In this document: in pieces, positions 54,679 through 64,000 of the stretch | How the letters are laid out: each line of letters starts with the position of its first letter | Numbering within the stretch: the first letter of the stretch is position 1 | Source of the DNA: Ascaphus truei | Lineage: Eukaryota; Chordata; Amphibia; Anura; Ascaphidae | Assembly (NCBI GenBank): GCA_036426205.1 | Contig: WSYH01000663.1 | Coordinates: 62,001 to 126,000 of the forward strand | Length of the DNA stretch: 64,000 nt | Reading direction: 5' to 3' | Translations under genes and position numbers: made by a program | The notes under the pieces: generated by a model | What the model saw: the letters and a program-made list of their open reading frames with translations, nothing else | The model's database searches: none | What the model was told of the DNA's origin: nothing

Positions 54679-54799
54679 GCGTTCATAGAAACTTCCATCT
54701 GCTTAAAGTTTCTTTTTAAAGAGAAGTTCCCTAACTTAAGACCATTGCTAAGCATATGAGGCTGAAACTGCCTTGTGACCCATGGTACTAATGTATGCA

Positions 54800-54955
54800 T
54801 GTATAATTTTATTTATGTAGCACCACAGTGTACGCAGCGCTTTACAAAATGTGCAATGTAAGGTAAAGGAAGTGCAAACAAGGCAACACGTGCGACAGGT
54901 AAATGAGAACATAAGGCAAAGGAGGCTCCGCCCTGAAGAGCTTACAATTTAAGTG
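54800..54955 (-). repeat. Dispersed LINE/SINE-type tail repeat, minus orientation
   Basis: The reverse complement reads TTGTAAGCTCTTCAGGGC ... GTAAAGCGCTGCGTACACTG ... TAAATAAAAT. This is the same family as 5088-5233 in the opposite orientation. Confidence 0.65.
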
Positions 54956-55254
54956 CTATGTTGGAAGGCTCCCGGACACAGTAGGAGTAGAAATGGGCGA
55001 AACTTTCTCAAATCCGAATCCACGGCGGATTGTCGAGTTCTTCTCAGCTGTGGATTGCCATGGACCAGTCTCAAAAAGGCCGTTTGTTTTCTATCATTGA
55101 AAATCCGCATGACGGATTACGAATCAGTCAGGGGGAGAGGTCATGAATATAGAACAACATAGAATGAAATAAAAACAGAAAGGTATTTAATCAGTTAAGT
55201 TATATGCAGACACGCAATGCTAGCATCAAGATGATTAATACAATTATTAGTAAT

Positions 55255-57755
55255 TGTTCTTTATTTATTTATTTATAAAATATTTTACCAGGAAGTAATA
55301 CATTGAGCGTTACCTCTCGTTTTCAAGTATGTCCTGGGCACAGAGTTAGGACAAATAATACATGGTTACAAATACAGTTACATAAATGAACAGGGAATAC
55401 ATTATATACAAGACATTGCATGCACAGTTAAAGAAAATATATATTATGGGCGTATGAAACAGTTACAGACCAGATTAAAATGTGAGACAGTCTTAGATTT
55501 GAAAGAACTTAAACTGGTGGTGGATGTGAGAGTCTCTGGTAGGTTGTTCCAGTTTTGGGGTGCACGGTAAGAGAAGGAGGAGCGGCCGGATACTTTGTTG
55601 AGCCTTGGGACCATGAACAGTCTTTTGGAGTCTGATCTCAGGTGATAAGTGCTGCATGTGGTAGGGGTGAGGAGCTTGTTCAGATAGCTGGGTAGCTTGC
55701 CCATAAAGAATTTAAAGGCAAGACAGGAAAGGTGAACTTTGCGCCTAGACTCTAGTGATGACCAATCTAGTTCTTTGAGCATTTCGCAGTGATGTGTGTT
55801 GTAGTTGCATTGGAGAACAAAACGACAAATTGAATTGTAGAGGGTGTCAAGTTTGCTAAGGTGGGTTTGAGGTGCCGAGCCATATACTATGTCTCCATAG
55901 TCAATAATTGGCATTAGCATCTGCTGTGCGATACGCTTTCTGACCAGGAGACTTAGGGAGGATTTGTTCCTGTAAAGTACCCCTAGTTTGGCATAGGTCT
56001 TGGTTGTCAGGGTAGCAATGTGCATCCCGAATGTTAAGTGGGAGTCAAACCATAAGCCCAGGTATTTAAAACTAGTGACGGGTTAGGGTGGTGTTAGCGT
56101 TGGTTCTAATCTGGAGCTCAGTCGCTGGAAGCTTTAAAAATTTAGTCTTGGTCCCAAATACCATTGTTACAGTCTTGTCAGTGTTTAAAAACAGTTTGTT
56201 TTGGGAAATCCAGTTTTCGAGTCTCAAAAAGTCAGGCTGAAGTATGTGTTCAAGGTCAGAGAGGCTATGGCTGTGTGCATATAGGATTGTGTCATCTGCA
56301 TACATGTGTATTGAGGCTTCCTTACAAGCTGTGGGCAGATCATTAATGAACACTGAGAAGAGCAGGGGCCCCAGAACAGAGCCTTGCGGGACACCACAGG
56401 TGATATCCAGGGGGTTGGAGTTAGAGCCTGAGATGGACACATGTTGGGATCTTCCTGATAGGTAGGACAGAAACCAGTTTAAAGTATGCTTCCCTAGTCC
56501 AGAGCTCTGGAGTTTGTTAAGCAGGATAGCATGATCAACTGTATCAAAAGCCTTTGCAAAATCTAGGAATACTGCACCAGTGAGTTGTCCCCGTTCCTTT
56601 CCACACTGGATTTCATTGCAAACTTTTAGCAGGGTAGTTACGGTGGAGTGTTTGGGACGAAAGCCAGATTTGAATTGGCTAGGGAAATTTGTCTTGGTGT
56701 AGTAGTCGCCTAATTGGGAGTGGGCACATTTTTCCATGACTTTGGATAGAATTGGGAGAAGTGAGATTGGTCTGTAGTTTGAGACAGTGTTTTTGTCCCC
56801 ACTTTTGAAGATTGGGACATCTCTGGCAGTTTTCCAGGTCTTAGGGATATGGCCTGCAGACAGAATAGAGTTGACTATGGAAGCAATTGGTTTGGCAATG
56901 GCTGGGGCACCAAGTCATAGGAACCTAGATTGTAGTAAGTCAGGTCCACAATGGCTGCTTAGTTTTAGTTTGAGGAGCGCTTGTGTAATCTCCTCTTCAG
57001 ATACTGGGCCAAATTGAAAATTGTGTGCAGTGTTGGGAGGGGGTGGGGCTTTGTGGGCACTCCCAGGATGAGATTCAGGTTTGTGGTTTGGGCTGTGTTT
57101 TGCTAATAAGTTAGTGGCACACCCCACAAAGTAATCATTGAATGCATTTGCAATGTCAGTGGGGTTTGTCAGAGTAATATCCCACTTAGTGATATTACTT
57201 GGTTGTTGATGGTTAGGAGGCTGGAATATATTGTTGATAACCTTCCAGAAATTAGCTGGGTTTGATGTATTTTGGTGGAGATTGTCAGAGTAATATTGTG
57301 CTTTTGCGTGCCTTCTTTGCCTTGTGCACATGTTCCGCAGGCATCTGTAGTTATTGAGTTCCTTTTAGCTTTTCCACAAGGTATCCCTGAGCTGGTAGAG
57401 TGCAATAAGGTCAGATGTAACCCATGGAAGATGGGCCCCCCTTACCCTTATTTTGCGTAGTGGAGCATGGGTATCGCAGAGTTTTAAGAACTCGGATTGG
57501 AAATAGTCGAGTGCAGAATCAGGGTCGGGAATTAAATCGATTCTGTGCCATGGGCAGTTGGTAAAGCCATCCAGAAACTGTTGTGGGTTAAAGTTTTTAA
57601 ATGTTCTAGTGAGGAGAACTTTAGGGCTTGAATGGGGCGTTTTAATTTTCCTTACACAGTACACTATTGCATGGTCACTGAAAATGTTAGGAAGGATGCC
57701 AGAGGATTGGATTCTGCTGGGGTTTGAGGAGAGAATCCAGTCTAGCATATGAATC
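55255..57755 (-). mobile_element. CR1/L2/Rex1-type LINE, 5' truncated, 2.5 kb
   Basis: On the minus strand: the end of the endonuclease (57748-57365, VLLTRTFKNFNPQQF), then a linker (57331-56915). The reverse transcriptase (56737-56072) has FLDFAKAFDTVDH, GVPQGSVLGPLLFSVFINDLP and the catalytic YADDT. The C-terminal domain (56025-55444) has IDYGDIVYGSAP and FSYRAPQNWNNLPE. The 3' UTR (55440-55255) ends in ATTT-type repeats, as is usual for these LINEs. Frame changes between the blocks make it inactive. It is the best-preserved LINE in the window and lies downstream of JADE3. Confidence 0.9.
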
Positions 57756-58748
57756 TCACATGTTCATATATTCTTTCTTTTTCTTGTAGTACGTTCAATA
57801 TACTTGTTGCAGGGGCGCCATATTGCATAAATTACCTATGTACTATTAAAGTTAATAAACCCCACAATATCCTGTTAGATCATCATTCCAGAAAATGTTT
57901 AATTTGTTTACCAGACTTGCAGATACAATATTGTACATACGTTATGTAACTTTTTTTTCAGATGCTAACAAACCCTTAGTGATTTTTTTTGTGTGTGGCT
58001 ATAGTGACCAGATAATCACCTATCTCCTCGCCCTCGAAGACCAATGGCGAAACGTACGTATACACACAGATTCACAAACTCATTTTCCCACACACCATAT
58101 TTTCTCTCCATGTACCAATCAAATAAGCTTTATTGGCATGACGGAAAAACATTTCAGTATTTTACACAGTGAAGAAAAAAGGTGCAAGCGCAAATAACAC
58201 TACTTAAACGTGAGAATTACTAAATAAACATAATTTGCTGTGAGTGTTGATAAACAAAAAATTAATACTGTCCTTAATAGAAAGTGCAGCTCCCAAACAG
58301 GACTCAAACCCGGTACAGGCAAAGTAATGGTGAAAAAATAGGGGCGCAAATTTCATCCAGGAACATAAAAGTAAAAAAACAGCAGTAGTGCAACACTGTA
58401 TAGCAATCTGAGACAAAATCAGATTAATCTATAAATGTAAAACTCACGTGTTCCACGTACACTCAGGCAGTGGGGTTATATAGAGTAACCAACTCAGAGA
58501 CCATCAAGGTGGGTTCTTCACACCGTCAAAAGCGATTTTCCAAATGGTCAGCAAGGAAGATAGAGGGAGGGGTATCCCACATACAAGAAATAAATCAAAT
58601 ATAGTGCAAATTGTTTTAATTATTAAAAAACACAAAGTTATGCACTTACATAAGTGTCTTTGAGGTAGGCATTCAGACCACCCTGGGTCACAACACAGGA
58701 ACTGGACAGACAGCACTCCCAAACAGACTTTTATTCTGCTGCACGGTC
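57756..58748. other. Intergenic, nothing recognised
   Basis: No domain-bearing frame or complete element. The segment 59580-60600 is similar: G/C-rich frames at 59600-60000 are low complexity, and ACGCGT/CGAAAC motifs suggest decayed foldbacks. Confidence 0.4.
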
Positions 58749-58913
58749 GATAAGCAGTCACTGGGCTGAGTACTTGGAACCTATTCTAGGCTGAAGTACA
58801 CCAACGGTGAGTGAATGCCCCCCAAAGTCTCTGTACTGCAAGACTCTGTCCTACGCGTTTCGTCTATTAGACATCCTCAGGGGATAATCCCCTAAACCCA
58901 GTGACTGCTTATC
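58749..58913. repeat. Foldback with ACGCGTTTCG motif
   Basis: GATAAGCAGTCACTGGG at 58749-58765 and its exact reverse complement at 58897-58913 bound a 131-bp interior with CTACGCGTTTCGTC. A related GCTCGAAACGCGTGGGAGG occurs at about 59918. Confidence 0.75.
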
Positions 58914-58917
58914 GGCC

Positions 58918-59035
58918 TTCTTTTAAAAAAAGAAGTTGAATAAATTCCTAATAAGAACTAATAACATTCATTTTTGACATAACCGTTTATTGTATTACAT
59001 TTATTATTTACTACAATTATTCCTTGTTACATAGT
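58918..59035 (+). repeat. Dispersed repeat shared with 63189-63297
   Basis: Both blocks carry GAATAAATTCCTA, AAGAACTA, ACATTC.TTTTTGACATAA and ATTGTATTACA in the same order with some substitutions. The class is unknown. Confidence 0.6.
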
Positions 59036-59396
59036 TACGTGTGTATAAATATCGGATGACCTCCCTAATCTAGAAAAAAAAAGCCAGATGGGAATGACTA
59101 GTTTCCTGCACCCCTTAACCAGTGTCTGGATGCCCCCACTTCAGTATATCTAAAGCAGCAATCCCGCGTGGGATCTTGCCTGATCCGCAGTCCCTCCAAT
59201 GTCCAGGTACCCTCATTCCCGCAATGTTATATGTTGGAGGGGAGGTGTTCCCTACCTGTCTTCTGGGTTACTGGGGATTCCAATGTCTCCCATGTGAAGC
59301 TCGATAGTCAGATCTGGAAGAAAGGAGAATAAGTTATTTTGGTGTAGCTATAGGACAGTTAAGATATATAGGGTAAATAAGATATCCAGATCCAGA

Positions 59397-59575
59397 GTGG
59401 GTGATAGAGAGGGTGACAGAGAGAGAGAGGGGGGGTGACAGAGAGAGAGAGGGGGGGTGACAGAGAGAGGGTGACAGGCAGAGAGAGAGAGAGAGTGGGT
59501 GACAGAGAGAGAGTGAGTGACAGAGAGGGGAGGGAGGGTGACTGTCTGACGGGGGGTGACTGACTGGATGGGTAC
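59397..59575 (+). repeat. GGTGACAGAGAGAGAG microsatellite/minisatellite
   Basis: Irregular repeats of GGTGACAGAGAGAG with G runs. Frames through it in both directions are artefacts. Confidence 0.85.
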
Positions 59576-60604
59576 TTCTGGTGTGCTACACACATACACA
59601 CTACACGAGGCAGCTTTGGATGAGTGACGGGGGAAGATAGAGAGAAAAGGTCAGAGATCCGAGCAGGCAGCTCCCCACCTCCCCCTGCACCCACCACCCT
59701 CCCCGGGTGCCAGCCGACCACGCACTGCCACTTCCCCCCACGCAAGCATCCAATGGGACCAGGGGCAAGGGAGCGCCAGGATCCTCCCGGCCAGGACGGG
59801 CAGCCACCAGAAGACGGAGGAGCGGGAAGTCGCAGTCGCACTCGTGCTCCCTCCCCCCCCCCCCACAAATATGTCTACGCCAGTGGGACCGCACGGGGCA
59901 CGCCAGCAAGTGCAATCTTGCTCGAAACGCGTGGGAGGAGGTCTCTTAGTCTTGTCTGTCTGAGTACCTGTTTTATGTAGCTTAAATAAAGTTTCGATTT
60001 TAACCATCACCCTGGTGAGTCTGAGTAATACTGGAGCGGCTGTGGCATCGATCTTCTACTTATCTATTGCCTACTTTGATCGTGGCCACGCAATGGAGGG
60101 ACGCCAGTTACCTGTTTAGGTGCTTAGCTACGCCAGGAGAGAAGGGGAACGGTATTCATGGTGAGTAATTCAACTCCATAACGATTTTTTTTCACTGTGT
60201 TACTTGCAGCCAACATCCACACACTGGACACGGGTCTGCACTCAGTTAACCCCTCACGCATCTTCATTAGGCATTATCTCCACATGCTCTGCTTATAATT
60301 ACTCACTGTGCAAGCTTATATAGCCTACAGTGTGTGGTTTGCCTTGAGCTATCAGACGGTTTCTACTGCATCCACACACGCTGTATTACCTGGCGTTACC
60401 CTGTTTCCATTGGGGGCTATTTATACTTGTACCTTTTGATGCAATATACTCTCTGACGAAGCACTGGAAGATGCGTGAATCGCGTTGGTTACTTTTTTCT
60501 ACACCATCCATGTCACATTTTTCATTAAATTGTTTTTAAACTCAGTTTGGTATTGTAGCCCTTATACTCATTGCTGCTGTGCTCCGTTTTTTATCTACAC
60601 GGAT

Positions 60605-62858
60605 TTCCTGTTCTGAGAACTTCGTCGCTCCTGACTGCGAGTTAGTCCAAATCTCCTGGAACTCAAATCAGTCGCCACCGCTACGTTAGTTTCTGAGAAC
60701 TTGGTCCCAAAAAGCTGGACTTAGACTCTGGCGGGCAGGCTTTTCAGATTCAAAATCGAAGCTGGTTGCTCTGCTATTCGCACAGAAGCAACTTTGAAAA
60801 GCCCGCCCACGCTCTTACAACTGGAGAGTGCGAATCTGATTGGCTAGTATTATGATAGTATTTTCAGTTTCATTCACAAAACTGAGCAGCCAATCAACGT
60901 GTGGGAACTTTTCCAAGCAGCTTATCAGAGCCAAGCTGGCTAGAAAAGCCGGGTCAGCGGGAAATCAGAAATAGCCGAGAGACATGCGCAAGCCTGCCAC
61001 CTCTCTCCCTGGCTATCTCAATGCCACCCACTGGGGCAGGCTCCACCTGGTCTGGCAGAACAAGTGGCATCCCGGAGGACTGCCATTGATCTCCGGACCT
61101 GGTACTCTGCCTTTCCCCGCTGACCAAATGTTATTCACACCTCTGGGCATCTTCTGGTTGCTTTGAACTCCGATGTCCAGCAGACTTACAGGTGCTTACG
61201 GGTTAGCTCTGGCATGAAGGAGTGATGATCAATGGGAAGCGCAAACATGTGGAAACAAAAAATATATCTAATGGTGCAATATTGTTATATAACAGGTAAG
61301 GTGTCTTCTCAAGGTCTAAGGATAATATACTCACAAAAGTGAGAGTGAATCAGTGTTCGTAATGGTATCTTTAAGTTTCACCTTTCTCGGTTTCTTCAGG
61401 AGTGCTGGTGACATTGTTCTTAGTAATTATATACCCTAAGCAGCTGTTACCCAGCCATCACATGTTCATACTCTCTTGTGGTATCCCCAGCTGCAGATTA
61501 GCTAGCATGTTCATGGTCTGCTCCCGGGCCCAGTGAAAGACTGGGCTATCAGTCAAAACTTTGTGAGCCGTGCTTGATTTTCCCAGATTAGACACCGACT
61601 TGATCCCCCTCCTTCCAGCTGCTTCCCTGACGATGCCAGAAGCGTCTCCCGTTTGGCCTCCGGTAGTGTAGCACAGCGGTGCGCAAACTGGGGGTCTCAG
61701 GATTATTTAGGGGGGCGCAGGCAGCGTGCCGGCAGACGCTGTGCACGGGCGGTTGAACAAACGGGTTAGCTCGGGCAGCCTGTTTGGACATTGGTTCTGA
61801 ATGTAAAAAGCACATTACATTATATTAAAGTATATTTTAATACACTTCTGAGTCTCTGCGTACAGGGGTCAGAAAATAAAAAATATTGTAGTTTTATTTA
61901 TATCTGCCTTATTCCCCGCATACTTTCCCTTGCACTCAGTTTGGACTCTCATAGTCCCCCTCAACCTTATATATGGTTGAGGCACCCACAAACCTTATAC
62001 CTTATTGTGGGTCACCTTGGCACTAACCTAGGGATTCCCTCAGCTACAGGAATATGTTTTATCCCTGTGCCCCATTCTCATTTCTGGGCTGTGCTGAAGC
62101 AGGGTACCCTAGTGGTGAGTAGCACTTGCGTTTTCAAGGGGAGATATTGCCGGGACAATGTGCCTACATGTATCATGCCTGATTCCCGGGTACATTTATG
62201 GGGGAACTGACAACTCAGGACCCCAACCTCCAAGGCACATTCTGTCAATGGTTTCTCTGCAAAAAAAAAACCCTTGAAACTCATACCCTAGCAATCCCTG
62301 CTTGATTGTATGCCCGGGAAGGGAAAAAAACAAAAAAAAATGTTTTTAATACATACAGTATAAGGCCTCGGCCATGTTACGTGCTTGCTGGCGGAAGCAC
62401 GCTAAGGCGCGCTCCCGCTCAGCACTGAGTCCCTACAGCCAATATTAGAGCGGCTTTAGTAGAGGCTCACCTGCGCTTCCGTGCGCTTGCGGAAGCGCAG
62501 GTCTTAGGGGAATTTTAAATTCCCCCGCTTGCCGGCACGACAGGCCGGTCACGTGAGCGGTTCGCCCAATGAGGGCGAACCAGCTCCGTGACGTCACTGG
62601 CCTGCCCCCCGGCCAGTGACGCACGCGCCCCCGGCCCGCCCCCTGATGGCTGCTGACAGTGCGTGCGGTAAGCAACCGCAAGGCCAGGGAAAGCACCCGC
62701 TTTCCCTGCGCCTCAGCACGCCAGCAGGGAGCATGGCCGAGGCCTAACACAGTGAGACAATGTTACTGGGTTCAAGAGCTGACTCTGGGAACCTTATACA
62801 CGGAACAGGGGTAACCAAAACGGGCTTGACCTTTATTAGAGAGCCCCTCCCGTCACAG
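60605..62858 (-). repeat. Long dispersed repeat, copy B (possible LTR), carrying a Harbinger-like MITE
   Basis: It has the same ordered blocks as 27600-29097, ending at CCCGTCACA (minus-strand start TGTGACGGGAGG). Extra sequence at about 61200-61890, including a partial hAT end at 61677, and the MITE at 62364-62744 lengthen it. No coding content. Confidence 0.5.
62364..62744. mobile_element. Harbinger-like MITE, complete, 381 bp
   Basis: Ends GGCCTCGGCCATGTTACG and GGAGCATGGCCGAGGCC with TAA at 62361-62363 and 62745-62747. The interior has CACGTGAGCGGTTCGCCCAA and an inverted partner, matching the cores at 5289 and 21432. Confidence 0.85.
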
Positions 62859-63188
62859 CCCTGCTCCTTTCATTTGTCCTGGGCCCCAAGATTTCTATTG
62901 GTGGATATATATATATATATATATATATAGTGTATTTTGGGGGGGGAGAGGGGGTTCGTGTATGTGTTTTTTGGGGAGGGTAGTGTATGTATGTATTGTG
63001 TATTTGTAAATGACACTGTTTTGCACAGAAAAACAATGGAAAAAAATAAATAAAGGGACTTATTATTGTGAGATGCATTTTATTCCCCTACATATTTTGA
63101 CGTATGTTAATGCTTATACACAGTGGTCGACAAATCACCAAAAAATCTACTCTTCGAACCAAAACATCTACTCGCCCCCTAGCCCTGC

Positions 63189-63292
63189 CCCTCTTTTTAA
63201 AAAAGCAATTGAATAAATTCCTAGTAAGAACTAGCAACAACATTCGTTTTTGACATAACAGTTCATTGTATTACACTTATACTTTACTACAA

Positions 63293-63297
<5 letters not shown>
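63189..63297 (+). repeat. Dispersed repeat, second copy
   Basis: Partner of 58918-59035. It is followed directly by a TG microsatellite (63295-63327). Confidence 0.6.
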
Positions 63298-63324
<27 letters not shown>

Positions 63325-63328
<4 letters not shown>

Positions 63329-64000
63329 ACGGTAACTTATGACAGGGTATAATAATACACACCCAAAATATCTGGGTTGAATTGAACACGACTTAGATAT
63401 AATAACACACAAGATATACAAATAACAGGCAAAATATAGACACTTAAGGGGTTGGACAAGAAAGCAAACAGGATACAGGATTGGCAATTTCTTCCACAAT
63501 ATAGGTTCAGATGTAGACATCACGAAAAGACACAAAGACCTTGAACTAGTAGTGATAAAAGCTCTCTTTAAGAAAATGTATCCGCTTTTGCGGTCTGCGG
63601 TTTGGATGGGTGCCAACCCGTTCCTGGAAGTCGGCGTCGAGGAATCCCCACTGAAGTCAATGGCTCCAATGACTTACAGTGGGATACCGCCGCTCCTCCT
63701 CTCGGACGCCACATGCTGGTCTTCGATGGAAACGGGCCCAAACCGCCGAATTCGCCATAAGTTTCAATGGAGCTGCAATGGCGACCTATGGGAAACTGCA
63801 AAATGGAGCCTGAAAAGGCGGGAACATGGAACAAAGGGCTATAAACACTGAGTTAACCTTAACCCTTTCCCTCCCGCATCAATCCCAGTGTATATGTTGG
63901 TGCAAACACTGGAATGGGAACAATACACATTTACAGGGGAATATACATTTGGTTGCTGAAGCAGGGTAAAAACACATTACTGGACCGCAGTCCAGGGAAC
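63325..64000. other. Unassigned repeat-like segment, possible LTR start, cut by the window end
   Basis: After the TG run the sequence begins TGTCACGGTAACTTATGACA, which could be an LTR edge. Short frames inside have no recognised domain. CCCACTGAAGTCAATGG at about 63647 is a phrase common in vertebrate repeats. The right end is outside the window. Confidence 0.3.

Noticed and set aside
58840..58880. ACGCGTTTCGTC motif as a possible regulatory site
   Set aside because: It lies in a foldback repeat, and similar motifs recur in other foldbacks, so it is better explained as part of the repeat.
59360..60010. Overlapping 100-170-codon frames rich in Ser/Leu/Pro or Gly/Arg
   Set aside because: They read through GA-rich repeats and low-complexity GC-rich text on both strands. 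No domain and no splice-supported structure.
51576..64000. Search for a second host gene downstream of JADE3
   Set aside because: Only transposon-derived coding sequence was recognised. Small or fast-evolving exons could be missed without RNA or homology data.

Overview
The window is vertebrate nuclear DNA, most likely from a frog or another amphibian. It holds one intact multi-exon gene, JADE3 (PHF16), on the + strand, set in a dense mix of transposable elements. The organism is inferred from the repeat mix: DIRS, Penelope-like, L1 and CR1/L2-type LINEs, Tc1, hAT, piggyBac-like and Harbinger-like short elements. No species name is claimed.

Gene: ten coding exons lie between 7521 and 49979. 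All introns are GT-AG, the phases agree at every junction, and the reading frame gives an 820-residue protein. The N-terminus, two PHD fingers with complete zinc ligands, the HBO1-complex scaffold region and the C-terminal tail match JADE3 rather than JADE1 or JADE2. A possible non-coding first exon ends at about base 26. The 3' UTR probably runs to a poly(A) signal at 51550. No second host gene is recognised downstream (51.6-64 kb).

Layout: intron 1 (0-7.5 kb) holds an L1 endonuclease fragment, G-rich tandem repeats, a piggyBac-like short element and a 43-bp minisatellite. Intron 3 holds an LTR-like repeat and a Harbinger-like element. Intron 4 holds a 1.74-kb TA-flanked inverted-repeat element and a long foldback. 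Intron 5 holds an internally deleted L1 with a 13-bp target-site duplication, and one Harbinger-like element nested in a piggyBac-like one. Intron 6 holds three foldbacks in a row. Intron 7 holds an L1 3' end and copy A of a long repeat. Intron 9 holds a nest: piggyBac-like element, then Tc1, then a 1.1-kb insert with two foldbacks. Intron 10 (13.3 kb) holds a hAT element carrying a Harbinger-like one, a LINE tail, a solo LTR, and a decayed DIRS retrotransposon. The DIRS is split by a giant palindrome made of two head-to-head Penelope-like copies. Downstream of the gene are a hAT element, a piggyBac-like element, a 2.5-kb LINE and copy B of the long repeat.

The most unusual structure is the Penelope palindrome (42647-47108). 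Its inner arms of about 1.7 kb look identical by eye, its outer arms are diverged, and a 14-bp direct repeat flanks the whole insertion. Also notable are a short upstream ORF overlapping the JADE3 start codon and two short-element families whose target duplications (TAA/TTA and TTAA) can be read directly. All alignments were made by eye.
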